The notes beneath the pieces were generated by a model. It ran no database searches and had not been told where the DNA came from. It was given only the letters and a program-made list of their open reading frames with translations. A stretch of 64,000 nt of DNA from an uncultured Aquimarina sp. (GTDB lineage Bacteria; Bacteroidota; Bacteroidia; Flavobacteriales; Flavobacteriaceae): contig NZ_CANMQT010000003.1 of the NCBI RefSeq assembly GCF_947500065.1, positions 124,001-188,000 of the forward strand, written 5' to 3'. Shown here piece after piece: positions 37,228 to 46,953 of the stretch. Each line of letters starts with the position of its first letter. The stretch's first letter is position 1. The position numbers and the translations under genes were made by a program.

Positions 37228-37797
37228 ATGAGGAGTTTAGTTTTTATGTTAATGATAGGAGGTATGCTGATTGGATGTAATAGTGCTAAAAAGACAATAG
37301 TACCAACCGCAAAAAGTGAAGCATTGCAAGTATTGATTTCGAAAAAAAGCTTTAGCATTGAATCGGATTGGGCGTATCCATTGAGAACAGCCAGTATGAA
37401 TAGTATTGCAAATAGTGGATTACTTCCACCTGGAAGTTCTTCTGGTGGCATCACTTTGATTGGTAATTCGAATCATATTAAAATTTATGGAGATAGTATT
37501 GCTATGAATTTACCATACTTTGGAGAACAACAACTTCCTAGACGGTTTACACGAAATGGAGGAGGTATTGTATTTAAAGGGATACCAGATCATTATGAAG
37601 TGATAAAAGATGAAAAACGACAACAGCATGTAATAAAATTTTCAGCAAATAATAATATGGAATCTTACAGAGTGATTATCACCTTATTTCCAAATTGGAG
37701 TAGTAACATTACCGTAAATAGTACTCATAGAACTTTTATTAGATACGCAGGAACTGTATCTGCTTTAGATGCTGAAAGTAAAATAGTTACTAATTAA
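37228..37797 (+). CDS. DUF4251 domain lipoprotein
   Basis: A 189-aa envelope protein with a lipoprotein leader (MRSLVFMLMIGGMLIGC, Cys 17). The domain has the DUF4251 pattern: an early SKKSFSIESDWAYP, a long-loop region, then GDSIAMNLPYFGEQQ (about 90-105), GGGIVFKG and a terminal strand ITLFPNWSSNITVNS. The family is common in Bacteroidota and its function is unknown. It is divergent from the alginate lyase across 270 bp. Confidence 0.85.
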   Translation: MRSLVFMLMIGGMLIGCNSAKKTIVPTAKSEALQVLISKKSFSIESDWAYPLRTASMNSIANSGLLPPGSSSGGITLIGNSNHIKIYGDSIAMNLPYFGEQQLPRRFTRNGGGIVFKGIPDHYEVIKDEKRQQHVIKFSANNNMESYRVIITLFPNWSSNITVNSTHRTFIRYAGTVSALDAESKIVTN

Positions 37798-37897
37798 GAT
37801 TCGTGTATAAAGTTTGATGATTAATATCAGTACATTAAAGTATGTATTACGACACCTCGCATAAAATCAATATTATCAGATTGTATATTTTACTGAT

Positions 37898-38797
37898 TTA
37901 TGAATACAAAATCAAAAATACTCCCATCATAATACCAAACAATGGAACTAATTTTTTTCGTTTGTTTTTTTCTTTAAAAACAAGTCCACCTATAACAACA
38001 GCAATTAATATCTGACTTCGCTTAATAGCGGATAATAGCATAATTAAAGCATCAGGATCTTGTAAAGCTTTAAAATAAAAATAATCTGCTGCTTGTAATA
38101 AAACACCAACCGCAATGATCGTCCAGCGCCAGGTGAATTTTTTTCGCTTTTCAGTATTAGGAAACCAGGTTATAGATAAAATACCTACTAAAATTAGTAC
38201 CGTATATGTACAAAACCAAAATTGTAAAGTTTGAGGATTCAATGATAAGTTCTGAATCAAGAACTTGTCATATAAACCACTAGAAGCTCCTAAAAATGTT
38301 GCGCCTATAATAGCAAATACCCATTTATTTCTTTTAAAGTTAATCCCTTCTTTTTTTCCTATTTTAGAATATAGTATAACGGAAAAAATAATAAGAAAAA
38401 AGCCAATCCATTGCAACAAATTAGGTTTCTCTTGATAAATTAAAATAGCGCCAATAAAAGTGAAAAAAGGACCAGCAGAACGTATCGGAGTTACTATGGT
38501 TATTGGTAAATGCTTTAAAGCTTGATAAGCCAGTACCCAGGATGTTGTCATTATAATCGATTTTATAAAAATAAAACCATGTGTCTTCCAGGAGATATTA
38601 TCAATATGAAATCCTATTTGTTGAGTATATTCAGGAAAATAGATGGAACCTATAAAAACAGGAAGAAGTAATAAAAGTCCTGAACCTATTGTTCCTAGAA
38701 GTACAGGAAAAACTTCATTTCCTTGAACCGCATGTTTTTTACATAAATTGTGTAATCCCAAAAAAAGCGCAGCCAATAGGCCTAAATACATCCACAT
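37898..38797 (-). CDS. EamA/DMT-family transporter
   Basis: A 299-aa inner-membrane protein with ten predicted hydrophobic helices in two EamA repeats (about 1-135 and 150-299). A family-like segment is PIRSAGPFFTFIGAILIYQEKP (about 103-124), and the second repeat ends in IAVVIGGLVFKEKNKRKKL. DMT transporters move metabolites such as amino acids, nucleotides or sugars. No substrate can be read. It lies 102 bp downstream of thiE on the same strand, so co-transcription is possible. Confidence 0.88.
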   Translation of the reverse strand: MWMYLGLLAALFLGLHNLCKKHAVQGNEVFPVLLGTIGSGLLLLLPVFIGSIYFPEYTQQIGFHIDNISWKTHGFIFIKSIIMTTSWVLAYQALKHLPITIVTPIRSAGPFFTFIGAILIYQEKPNLLQWIGFFLIIFSVILYSKIGKKEGINFKRNKWVFAIIGATFLGASSGLYDKFLIQNLSLNPQTLQFWFCTYTVLILVGILSITWFPNTEKRKKFTWRWTIIAVGVLLQAADYFYFKALQDPDALIMLLSAIKRSQILIAVVIGGLVFKEKNKRKKLVPLFGIMMGVFLILYS

Positions 38798-38899
38798 GGC
38801 GCGAATATAAGTTTTTAACTCATTTTGTAATTAGATTACTAGTACAATTTGAAATTAGAAATATAAAATTATGTTTACTAATGAAATATCGTTATCATT

Positions 38900-39544
38900 T
38901 TATTTGAATGTATAACGTTGTTCTTCTGTTGAAGATGCGTTTAGCAATTGGTTAAATGTTTTAATAGTATTAAAATCTTTGGTAATCTCTCCAGAAACTG
39001 CTATTCCAGAAATACCTGTTTTTAATATGTCAGTAACATCTGGTACAGTAATGCCACCAATACCAATAATTGGTGTTTTAGTTTTTAAAGCACCAATAAT
39101 TTCGGTATAACCGTTTAAACCTAAAACCGGACTTAAATTGTCTTTTGTTATAGTGTATCTAAAAGGACCTAAACCGATATAATCAACTTCTTTTTCAATT
39201 AATGTTTCGCAATCTTTTAGAGTGTTTGCCGTTCCACCAATAATTTGCCAAGTATATAAATCTTTTCTCGCTATTGTAGGACAAGTGTCTGTTTTTCCTA
39301 AATGAACACCATCTGCTTTTACCTTTTTTGCTATTTTATAATAATCATTAATAATTAATCTGGTTTGAAAATGAGATGTGATTTCTCTAGCTTCTTCGGT
39401 TAATTTTAAGATTTTTTTTTCTGAAAGATTTTTTAAACGTAATTGTACTAATTCTGCACCAGATGTACATGCTTTTTGAATGTTTTCCAGATGCATTTTT
39501 GGAGAACTTCCTTGTGATATGTAGTGTAGTTTTGGTATAATCAT
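38900..39544 (-). CDS. thiE: Thiamine phosphate synthase (ThiE-like)
   Basis: This enzyme condenses the pyrimidine (HMP-PP) and thiazole phosphates to thiamine phosphate. The 214-aa TIM barrel has the family order: QLRLKNLSEKK (about 34-44), LIINDYYKIA (about 63-72), GVHLGKTD (about 78-85), DYIGLGPF (about 122-129) and GIGGITVPDV (about 163-172). No other thi genes are nearby, and TenI-like proteins share this fold, so the assignment to ThiE itself is good but not certain. It is 39 bp downstream of the half-helicase gene. Confidence 0.85.
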   Translation of the reverse strand: MIIPKLHYISQGSSPKMHLENIQKACTSGAELVQLRLKNLSEKKILKLTEEAREITSHFQTRLIINDYYKIAKKVKADGVHLGKTDTCPTIARKDLYTWQIIGGTANTLKDCETLIEKEVDYIGLGPFRYTITKDNLSPVLGLNGYTEIIGALKTKTPIIGIGGITVPDVTDILKTGISGIAVSGEITKDFNTIKTFNQLLNASSTEEQRYTFK

Positions 39545-39583
39545 GTTTTAGTTTTTGTTATAGATCAAAAATCAGATACAATG

Positions 39584-40195
39584 CTAAGCGGTTACTTTTT
39601 TAGCGTATTCCATAAAATTAGACTCAAAGCGTTTCAGTTTTGGGTGTATTTTTTCTGAGTATAACACAAACTGACATTTTTTAATTACTCGAGTAATGGA
39701 AAGAATAGCTGTATATGCCGAATTTTCAGTTAAAAACTCAGCATCATCTACACTAAATATTTTTAATTGAGACGTACTTACTCCGTTTGATAAAAACAAC
39801 TTATTAAGTGTCTTAGGTGTGGAAATAAGAATATCTATACCTTCAAAAATTTCTGATTTTATCAAATCAATATGAAACTTTTCGTGGGCTATATATACTC
39901 GTAACGAATTACGCTTAGTATATGCTAAAAAAGTGTCATATAATTCCGCAGCTCTTTCTTTATTTTCTACAAGAACTATAGCTCTTGGAGCATTTCCAAC
40001 TGCCTCGCATTTTAATTTTTGCAAGGTAGTAAGTATAAGTGTTGTTGTTTTTCCACTATCTTTTTCGGCTGTACAAAATACATTGGCACCGCTTTTTATT
40101 ACAGGAATACTCTTGCTCTGAAAAGAGGTAGGTGTTGCTATTTCTAGATACGCTAGCATCTCTAGTATGTTGGAGTGTAATTTTTTAAAAGGCAT
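39584..40195 (-). CDS. Half-length degenerate DEAD-box helicase-like protein
   Basis: A 203-aa protein equal to the N-terminal RecA domain of a DEAD-box RNA helicase, with no second RecA domain. The N-terminus MPFKKLHSNIL...ATPTSFQSKSIP matches the Q-motif region. Walker A is AEKDSGKTT (Gly of A-x-x-G replaced by Asp), motif Ib is TPKTL instead of TPGR, and motif II is VDDAEF instead of DEAD. It is unlikely to unwind RNA by the standard mechanism. The start at 40195 is preferred over 40234 because it fits the family N-terminus. It sits directly upstream of thiE. Confidence 0.75.
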   Translation of the reverse strand: MPFKKLHSNILEMLAYLEIATPTSFQSKSIPVIKSGANVFCTAEKDSGKTTTLILTTLQKLKCEAVGNAPRAIVLVENKERAAELYDTFLAYTKRNSLRVYIAHEKFHIDLIKSEIFEGIDILISTPKTLNKLFLSNGVSTSQLKIFSVDDAEFLTENSAYTAILSITRVIKKCQFVLYSEKIHPKLKRFESNFMEYAKKVTA

Positions 40196-40605
40196 AGTAC
40201 TTAAGGAGATGACTGTTTTTCGCGAAATATTCATTATGATCAGGGCAAATATACTACCTAGAAACTAAATAAATGGATGTAATTACTTTTTCTATTACAG
40301 TGTAATAGATACTACACTATTTCATTCCGAGTAATAGACTTATGGACTAAAATGATTTCTCCATACCGATTTAAAAGGTAGGAGAGAGGTGATAAGCCAA
40401 GTGATAAATAAGTGTATAATTTTCAATAAAAAAACTATAAATAAAATGTTAGGAATGCTAGTATAGCATCTCTGGGCTGGATAAGTCTTCTAGATTTTGA
40501 TGGACGAGAGATCTTAAAAAATTGAAGTTATGTTATTTTTTATATAACATAATTATGAATTTTGTAATAAATTAAGAATAAAATTAACAGTTATATAAAA
40601 TTAAC

Positions 40606-40613
40606 TATATTTG
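40606..40613 (+). promoter_or_regulatory. Candidate -7 box (TATATTTG) for the esterase gene
   Basis: An exact TAnnTTTG match 93 bp upstream of the esterase ATG, with TTAACA 16 bp before it. This is the best promoter signal in the 511-bp gap at 40196-40706. A 9-bp inverted repeat TTATGTTAT/ATAACATAA at 40528-40552 is the only other structure I see there. Confidence 0.5.
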
Positions 40614-40706
40614 CCGCATTCAATTATTTATTATTCACGCATAATACTTTTAAACTATTTGGCGCAAATTATTTAACACAAATTAATTAATCTTAAAACT
40701 TTCGAA

Positions 40707-42908
40707 ATGAAAACTCAACTAAGCGTTACGAAAAAAACCTTATTGCTTTTAGCAATTACATTTATGACCACCGCAGCTACCTATGCGCAACAGGTTATTA
40801 ATGCCACCATTCAGAATGATGGAAGAACAAGACAATACCGGCTTTATGTTCCCCAAAGTTACGATGCAAGTAAACCCGCTCCACTTATTTTAAATTTTCA
40901 TGGGTTTACCAATAATATTGATACACAGTATAACCAAAGTGACTTTAGGCAATTGGCAGAAGACAATCAATTTATATTTGTTACCCCTCAAGGCTTGGGC
41001 TTTTTAGCTGGATGGGCAATAAATAATAATTTTGGGGGTAATGAGGACGATTTAGGATTTTCTGATGCTTTAATTGATAAAATCCAAGAAGATTATAATA
41101 TCAATGAAAAACGTATTTATGCGACTGGATTTTCAAATGGTGGTTTTTTTAGTTATCGACTAGCTTGTGAATTAAGTCCAAGAATTGCGGCTGTTGCTTC
41201 AGTGGCTGGAAGTATGACAAGAAGTTGGATAACTAATAATCAATGCCAACCCCAACATCCAACAGCTGTATTGCAAATAACAGGTAGCAATGACAATGTT
41301 ATTTCTATAAATGGTAATGGTTCAAATAATTCTATTCAGCAAGTAATGGAATATTGGGCTGCAGTTAATAATGGTGACTCCACACCTGACATTATTCAAT
41401 TAGGAGGCGGATCTACTCGTTCTATTTGGGATAATGGAGATAATGGTGTGACTGCAGAATTTATTAGAGTTCAAGGGAAAGCACATAGCTGGAATGGAGG
41501 AAATGTAAGTACTTCTCAAGAAATTTGGGACTTCTTTTCGCGATTTGATATCGATGGAGCAATTGATGGAACACCGCCGCCACCTCCTCCAACGGATACT
41601 TGTTCTGGAGATATATCTTCTTTCCCTTTCAGTGAAAGTTTTGAAAATAATTTTGGTGATTGGAGCAATGCTACATCCGGTGATGATATAAACTTCACAA
41701 GAAACTCTGGAGGTACTCCTTCTAATCAAACAGGACCAAGTAGCGCAGCGGACGGAAGCACATATGTTTATGTTGAAGCATCTGGCAATGGTACAGGATT
41801 CCCTAATAAAAGAGCGATTCTTAATTCACCATGTCTTGATTTTAGTAGTTTGACTACTCCGACACTTAGTTTTCAATACCATATGTTTGGAAGTGCTATA
41901 AATAGTTTAACTGTGGAAGCAAGAAAAAATAATGAAGGAGCCTGGGAATCTGTGTTTAGCAGAAATGGCGCACAAGGTAATAACTGGATTACAGCTAATG
42001 TTGATCTTGCTACATTTGCAGGAGATGCTAGTGTACAATTACGATTTAATGTGGTAACAGGATCTGGTAATAGTGGATGGCAAAGTGATATTGCCATTGA
42101 TGCAGTAAGTATTCAAAATGGTTCTGGAGATCCAAACCCAACCTGTGATAGTATTAATTTTAATGATTTTGCAATTACTTCTTTCTCTAATCAGGATAGT
42201 GCAGGAGATTTTTCTATAGGAAGTGGTGGAGATGCGTTGTCTTTATCAAATAATACTTGGAAATACATTGGTCTTAATTATACAGTAACGGCTAATACGG
42301 TTATCGAGTTCGAATTTAGTAGCACATCCCAAGGAGAAATTCACGCAGTAGGTTTTGAAAATAATAATTCCTTAACATCGTCACGATATTTCAAAGTACA
42401 TGGTACTCAAAATTATGGAGTAACAAATTTTGATAACTATTCTAGTGGTACGACAACATATGTAATACCAGTAGGTGCTTTCTATACAGGAGATATGGAC
42501 AGATTAGTATTTATCAATGATAACGATGCTGGTTCAGGAAACAATTCTATATTCTCTAACGTAAAGATTTATGAAGGATCTTGCGGAGGCTCTCTAGTAT
42601 CAGAAAGAACTAATGATGCTATTGATTTGACCCCTATTTTGGGTAACGAAGATGAAGGTATAAGTACTTTCAAAATGAGCCCTAACCCGACAATCGATCA
42701 ATTCTCTCTTAATATAAACTCAGAAAGTACTAAAGAGATAATGGTTAGAATATATACTATATTGGGACAGAAGAAATACGAAGCTAGATTAAATTCTGGT
42801 GTAAACAATTTCTCTGCCAAAAGCTTAGGGCTTAATACCGGAATTTATGTAGTAAAAATCCAATCCGAAGGAAATAGAGATGTTACTAAAAAACTAATTG
42901 TTAAATAA
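40707..42908 (+). CDS. Secreted PHB-depolymerase-type esterase, multimodular, T9SS
   Basis: A 733-aa extracellular esterase. Order: signal peptide (1-27); an alpha/beta hydrolase domain of the PHB-depolymerase/feruloyl-esterase (LpqC) group (about 32-280) with HGF oxyanion motif, nucleophile Ser143 in GFSNGG, Asp in TGSNDNV and His in GKAHSW; a proline linker (PPPPPP near 290); a MAM/jelly-roll-like module (about 300-470); a second beta-sandwich, possibly carbohydrate-binding (about 478-625); and a T9SS sorting domain (about 655-733, ending KKLIVK). The likely role is removing acyl or feruloyl groups from a plant or algal polysaccharide. Its 3' end is duplicated at 51332. Confidence 0.88.
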   Translation: MKTQLSVTKKTLLLLAITFMTTAATYAQQVINATIQNDGRTRQYRLYVPQSYDASKPAPLILNFHGFTNNIDTQYNQSDFRQLAEDNQFIFVTPQGLGFLAGWAINNNFGGNEDDLGFSDALIDKIQEDYNINEKRIYATGFSNGGFFSYRLACELSPRIAAVASVAGSMTRSWITNNQCQPQHPTAVLQITGSNDNVISINGNGSNNSIQQVMEYWAAVNNGDSTPDIIQLGGGSTRSIWDNGDNGVTAEFIRVQGKAHSWNGGNVSTSQEIWDFFSRFDIDGAIDGTPPPPPPTDTCSGDISSFPFSESFENNFGDWSNATSGDDINFTRNSGGTPSNQTGPSSAADGSTYVYVEASGNGTGFPNKRAILNSPCLDFSSLTTPTLSFQYHMFGSAINSLTVEARKNNEGAWESVFSRNGAQGNNWITANVDLATFAGDASVQLRFNVVTGSGNSGWQSDIAIDAVSIQNGSGDPNPTCDSINFNDFAITSFSNQDSAGDFSIGSGGDALSLSNNTWKYIGLNYTVTANTVIEFEFSSTSQGEIHAVGFENNNSLTSSRYFKVHGTQNYGVTNFDNYSSGTTTYVIPVGAFYTGDMDRLVFINDNDAGSGNNSIFSNVKIYEGSCGGSLVSERTNDAIDLTPILGNEDEGISTFKMSPNPTIDQFSLNINSESTKEIMVRIYTILGQKKYEARLNSGVNNFSAKSLGLNTGIYVVKIQSEGNRDVTKKLIVK

Positions 42909-42970
42909 AATAATTAAGTACTAACTAATTATTCATGAATAGATGCTTCAATTTTATGATTGAAGCATCT
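42702..42970 (+). repeat. Direct repeat A: esterase sorting domain plus terminator
   Basis: The final 69 codons of the esterase and 62 bp beyond align without gaps to 51332-51600 (offset 8,630 bp). The last 128 bp match at 125 positions, and everything after the stop codon is identical. Confidence 0.9.
42941..42970 (+). terminator. Rho-independent terminator of the esterase gene
   Basis: A 12-bp perfect stem AGATGCTTCAAT/ATTGAAGCATCT with a 6-nt loop, 33 bp after the stop, followed by TTAGATTTT. The downstream gap to 43149 shows nothing else. Confidence 0.8.
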
Positions 42971-43149
42971 TTAGATTTTAAGAATGTTATACTTCGTGAT
43001 AAAGTTAGTGTAAAATGAAACTATTTATAACTTTATTTAGTGATAATACCTATTATAAAAACAACTTTATCTTTTAGCGTTCATAAACTAATTCTACCAT
43101 TTATAAAAATACAGTGCAAGAATTTGTATTTAACCATTACATTTGTTTT

Positions 43150-43911
43150 GTGCAGACAATTACAGCAATAGTTATAGATGATGAACTAAGCGCAAGAAAT
43201 GTGTTGAGTAATTTATTATCCAGAACAAATAAAAACATTGAGGTTATCACTACCTGTGGTAATCTGGAAGAAGGTGTTGAACAAATCAAGAAATTTAAGC
43301 CTGATGTGGTTTTTCTTGACGTACAAATGCCTAATTATGCTGGCTATGAAATCGTGAGATTTTTTGATGTGATTAATTTTGAAATCATTTTTGTTACCGC
43401 TTTTAACCACTACGCTATAAAAGCTTTTGAACTTAATGCTATCGACTATTTAGTAAAACCCATAGAACGCTCAAAACTCGATAGTACTATTGAAAAAATA
43501 GAAGTAAAACTAAAGCAGAAATCTGCATTAACCGATTATAATATCTTACTTAAATCTATAAAAGAAAAAGATTTTAATAAAATTGTAATTCCCGAACTTG
43601 GTGACAGGCGAATTGTGAATCTAAGTGATATACTAGCGATACAAGCAGAAGGAGCTTACAGTAAATTACTGTTAATAGGAAATAAAACTATTATTGCCAG
43701 TAAAAACTTAAAATATTTTGAAGAAATTTTACCAAAAGACGCCTCATTTTTTCGTGCGCATCGTACATGGATTGTAAATTTAGATCATGTAGAATTACTT
43801 AATAAAACGGCTCAAACTATCACTATGATTGATCAAACGGTCAAAGTGAAGATTTCAAGAACAAGGATTGAAGCATTTCAGAAAAAACTAAGTTCAAACC
43901 CCTTAAATTGA
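43150..43911 (+). CDS. LytTR-family response regulator 1
   Basis: A 253-aa response regulator. The receiver domain (about 3-120) has the acidic pair at D10-D11, phospho-acceptor Asp57 in VVFLDVQMPN, Thr in IFVTAFN and the switch Lys in YLVKPIE. The C-terminal LytTR DNA-binding domain (about 145-250) contains ILAIQAEGAYSKLL and FFRAHRTWIVNLDHV. A GTG start at 43150 places the receiver at the N-terminus normally; the longer GTG at 43114 adds 12 unrelated residues. It overlaps its sensor kinase gene by 4 bp. Confidence 0.9.
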   Translation: MQTITAIVIDDELSARNVLSNLLSRTNKNIEVITTCGNLEEGVEQIKKFKPDVVFLDVQMPNYAGYEIVRFFDVINFEIIFVTAFNHYAIKAFELNAIDYLVKPIERSKLDSTIEKIEVKLKQKSALTDYNILLKSIKEKDFNKIVIPELGDRRIVNLSDILAIQAEGAYSKLLLIGNKTIIASKNLKYFEEILPKDASFFRAHRTWIVNLDHVELLNKTAQTITMIDQTVKVKISRTRIEAFQKKLSSNPLN

Positions 43912-46826
43912 TAAAAAAGATTACATTCATAGTATGTCTCATTTGTGTTTTTAATAGTGATGCGCAAGAACCTGTTTCTATACAACTTTCAGAAAAAGAT
44001 GGCTTACCGGATAAAGAGTTTTATAATATAATAGAAGATGATAAGGGCTTTGTTTGGTTATGCGCAGATAAGGGTTTTTTTAGATACGATGGTAAACACT
44101 TTGTAAATTATAGCAATAAACAGCAACGTGGTCTATCTGTTTTTGGTGTCAAACAAGACGCATCAGGTAAGATATGGTGCAACAATATCTCGGGTCAATT
44201 CTTTTATGTAAAAGATAACCGTTTAGAATTATTTATAGACTTGAGTGAAGAACTAAAAGGAGAACTTGCCGAGTTCGAAATTTCAGGCTCTAATTTGTTG
44301 GTCTTTTCTGGGAGTTTCATTCTTACCATAGATATTAAGGATAAAAAATACAGCAAAAAAATACAGAGCAAAAAGAAGTTCGGATCTCCATTTAAAATTG
44401 ATGATACTTTTTATGTAGAAGATAATGATATCATTTTAAATCTAAAATCAAACGTTAATATAGCTCCATTGTTTCAGATACGTGAATCGGCATTAAATAA
44501 ATCTTCTAAAAATAAACGAGGTAAATCAAGGTTTTTCAAAATAGGAACGTCTGTATTTTTTAATCAAAATTTAAATGATAAAAATGTGTTTTTTCAATAT
44601 GATTTACACTCTAAAATGGCGAAACCCATTTATGAACTAAATGATATTTCAAACGAAAGAATTTATGATTACTTTGAAAATAACAACGAAATATGGATTG
44701 CTACTAATTCTGGAGTATGGATCTATAAATTGATTTATGGAAAATTGAATTTTGTCAAACGAATTTTTGGATCGCTAAATGTTTCAAAAATAATAAAAGA
44801 CAGTGCACATAATTATTGGTTTACTACTTTAAATAACGGAGTTTATGTTGTGCCAAACATCGCTATAGAGATCAGTGACCTTTCTACAAAAGATGCTAAT
44901 ATAACCGCTCTGGATAAGGTGAATGATTCTGTTGTTGTTTATGGTACTACAAAAGGAAATGTTGGGTTTTATAATTTAATAACCAACAAAAATACAAGGA
45001 TCACACTACCAACAAAAGATAGAGTTTCGGCAATAAAGTTCTATCATTCTTATAATCAATTATTGATAGGTAAAGATATAAACGGCTATGTTTTAGACTA
45101 TGATTCACTGAATATTGAGAAAATTGAACAGTTTCAAACTGTTAAAAGTATATGTATTTTAGAAAACAACACGCTTCTTTATACCGATTACTATAGAGTT
45201 GGACTGATAAAAGAAGGTAAGTTTAATGAACAACCAACATTTATTTCTAGAAACAAAAGAACCTATGCTTCTCATTACAATTTTAAAACAAAAGAAACAC
45301 TGATTGCATACGTTGATGAACTCAAAGTTTTTGATACTTTATGGCAATCTAAGACCATTAGATACAAAGACAAACCTATTTTTGTAAAAACCATAAGCCA
45401 AACTTCTGATGGTATTATTTGGGCAGGTACGTTTAAAGATGGTGTTTATGGTATCAAAGATAATGAGGTTAGACATCATTTTTCGACTTCAAGTGGTTTA
45501 ACATCCAATAATATTCAAAAAATTAAAGGCGATGCAGATGGATTGTGGATTGCCTCTGACAATAGTATTCAATTACTTAGTTTAAAAACTAAAACATTTA
45601 AAACGCTCACAAAACGTGAAGGCGTTCTATCTTATGATATAACTGGTATTGAAATATTTGATAATAAGGTATATTTTGCCTCAAGTAATGGTTTGTTTTC
45701 AATTAATAGTGCGAATAGCTTCAAAAATCAGAATCCTGAAGTGTATTTTAATGCATTTAAGATCAATGATACGGATACAAGCCTTACGGATAAGTATAAA
45801 TTAGATTATGACAAGAACACTATCGAAATTGGATTCAATGTAAATGGTTTTTTGTTCAATCACAAAGGAACTTATCAATATAGGTTAAAAGGACTTAATG
45901 ATAGTTGGTTTATGACCACAACAGGAGTAAATTTTGTGAAATATAATAGTCTTCCTGCAGGGAATTATACTTTTGAAGTAAAACCTTATCTCGAAAATTT
46001 TAAAAATAATAGTGCTACAAAATCATTAGATTTTACTATTAGAAACCCCTTTTGGAAAACGTGGTGGTTCTTTCTTGGAATTATAGTATGTTCTATCTCT
46101 TTGGTCACATATTATTTAAGAAAAAAGATAAAAACAAAAGAAAAGGAACGTGAGGCCCAACTCGAAAAAATTTCGTTAGAAAAAGAGCTATTAACTATCA
46201 ACTTAATGGCCTTACGTTCTCAGATGAACCCTCATTTCATATTTAATTCATTAAATTCTATTCAGGATTTAGTCTTAAAAGAAGACACTGAAACTTCTTA
46301 TGACTATATCGTTTTGTTTGCTAATCTTATACGGAATACTTTAACATATTCAAATCAAGATTTTATAGCTGTTGATCAAGAATTGGAATTTTTAGAAGTT
46401 TACCTAAGACTTGAGAAATTACGTTTTGGAGATTCTTTTAATTATACCATTTCTTATAAGGGAGAACAAGACTTATATATCCCGTCTATGATGATACAAC
46501 CTTTTCTTGAAAATGCTTTGGTGCATGGTTTATTACATAAGGAGGGACAAAAAAGACTTAATGTGTCGTTTGAGTATAAAGAAGATTATTTATACTGTGT
46601 AATTATAGATAATGGGGTAGGCAGAAAAAGGGCAGAGGCCATAAGAAAAAGACAAGGTAATCATCACGAATCTTTTGCTTTAAGCGCTATTAATAAACGT
46701 CTTACTATTCTTAATAAACGTTTTGATCAAAACATAGGCTATGTCATTGAAGATCTATACGACGAACATCGCGGTGCTATAGGCACCAAAGTTATTTTAA
46801 CGATGCCTAACAAGAAGAGTTTATAA
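43908..46826 (+). CDS. Two-component sensor with beta-propeller and LytS-type kinase
   Basis: A 972-aa membrane sensor. Order: signal peptide (1-19); a periplasmic two-component-regulator propeller (about 20-590, repeats such as DDKGFVWLCADKGFFRYDGKHF and TSDGIIWAGTFKDGVYG); a Y_Y_Y domain (about 615-700); one transmembrane helix (WWFFLGIIVCSISLVTYYL, about 717-735); a short coiled coil; and a LytS/His_kinase domain with phospho-His776 in QMNPHFIFN and the ATP-binding MMIQPFLENALVHG. It starts at TTG 43908, coupled to the regulator. Such propeller sensors often read polysaccharide breakdown products. The partner is the adjacent LytTR regulator. Confidence 0.92.
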   Translation: MIKKITFIVCLICVFNSDAQEPVSIQLSEKDGLPDKEFYNIIEDDKGFVWLCADKGFFRYDGKHFVNYSNKQQRGLSVFGVKQDASGKIWCNNISGQFFYVKDNRLELFIDLSEELKGELAEFEISGSNLLVFSGSFILTIDIKDKKYSKKIQSKKKFGSPFKIDDTFYVEDNDIILNLKSNVNIAPLFQIRESALNKSSKNKRGKSRFFKIGTSVFFNQNLNDKNVFFQYDLHSKMAKPIYELNDISNERIYDYFENNNEIWIATNSGVWIYKLIYGKLNFVKRIFGSLNVSKIIKDSAHNYWFTTLNNGVYVVPNIAIEISDLSTKDANITALDKVNDSVVVYGTTKGNVGFYNLITNKNTRITLPTKDRVSAIKFYHSYNQLLIGKDINGYVLDYDSLNIEKIEQFQTVKSICILENNTLLYTDYYRVGLIKEGKFNEQPTFISRNKRTYASHYNFKTKETLIAYVDELKVFDTLWQSKTIRYKDKPIFVKTISQTSDGIIWAGTFKDGVYGIKDNEVRHHFSTSSGLTSNNIQKIKGDADGLWIASDNSIQLLSLKTKTFKTLTKREGVLSYDITGIEIFDNKVYFASSNGLFSINSANSFKNQNPEVYFNAFKINDTDTSLTDKYKLDYDKNTIEIGFNVNGFLFNHKGTYQYRLKGLNDSWFMTTTGVNFVKYNSLPAGNYTFEVKPYLENFKNNSATKSLDFTIRNPFWKTWWFFLGIIVCSISLVTYYLRKKIKTKEKEREAQLEKISLEKELLTINLMALRSQMNPHFIFNSLNSIQDLVLKEDTETSYDYIVLFANLIRNTLTYSNQDFIAVDQELEFLEVYLRLEKLRFGDSFNYTISYKGEQDLYIPSMMIQPFLENALVHGLLHKEGQKRLNVSFEYKEDYLYCVIIDNGVGRKRAEAIRKRQGNHHESFALSAINKRLTILNKRFDQNIGYVIEDLYDEHRGAIGTKVILTMPNKKSL

Positions 46827-46953
46827 CAAATATAATATCCAGACTGTGACTTTTTTCACTTGATGAATCCAATTCGCAGTTCATAAAGTGGATTGATGAA
46901 ATTTTATATTCTAGTAGTTAATTAGCATAAATATTAATTATTAATGATATAAA

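Noticed and set aside
41400..41729. 109-codon minus-strand frame inside the esterase gene
   Set aside because: It is a shadow of the esterase coding frame with low-complexity arginine/serine-rich content and no independent signals.
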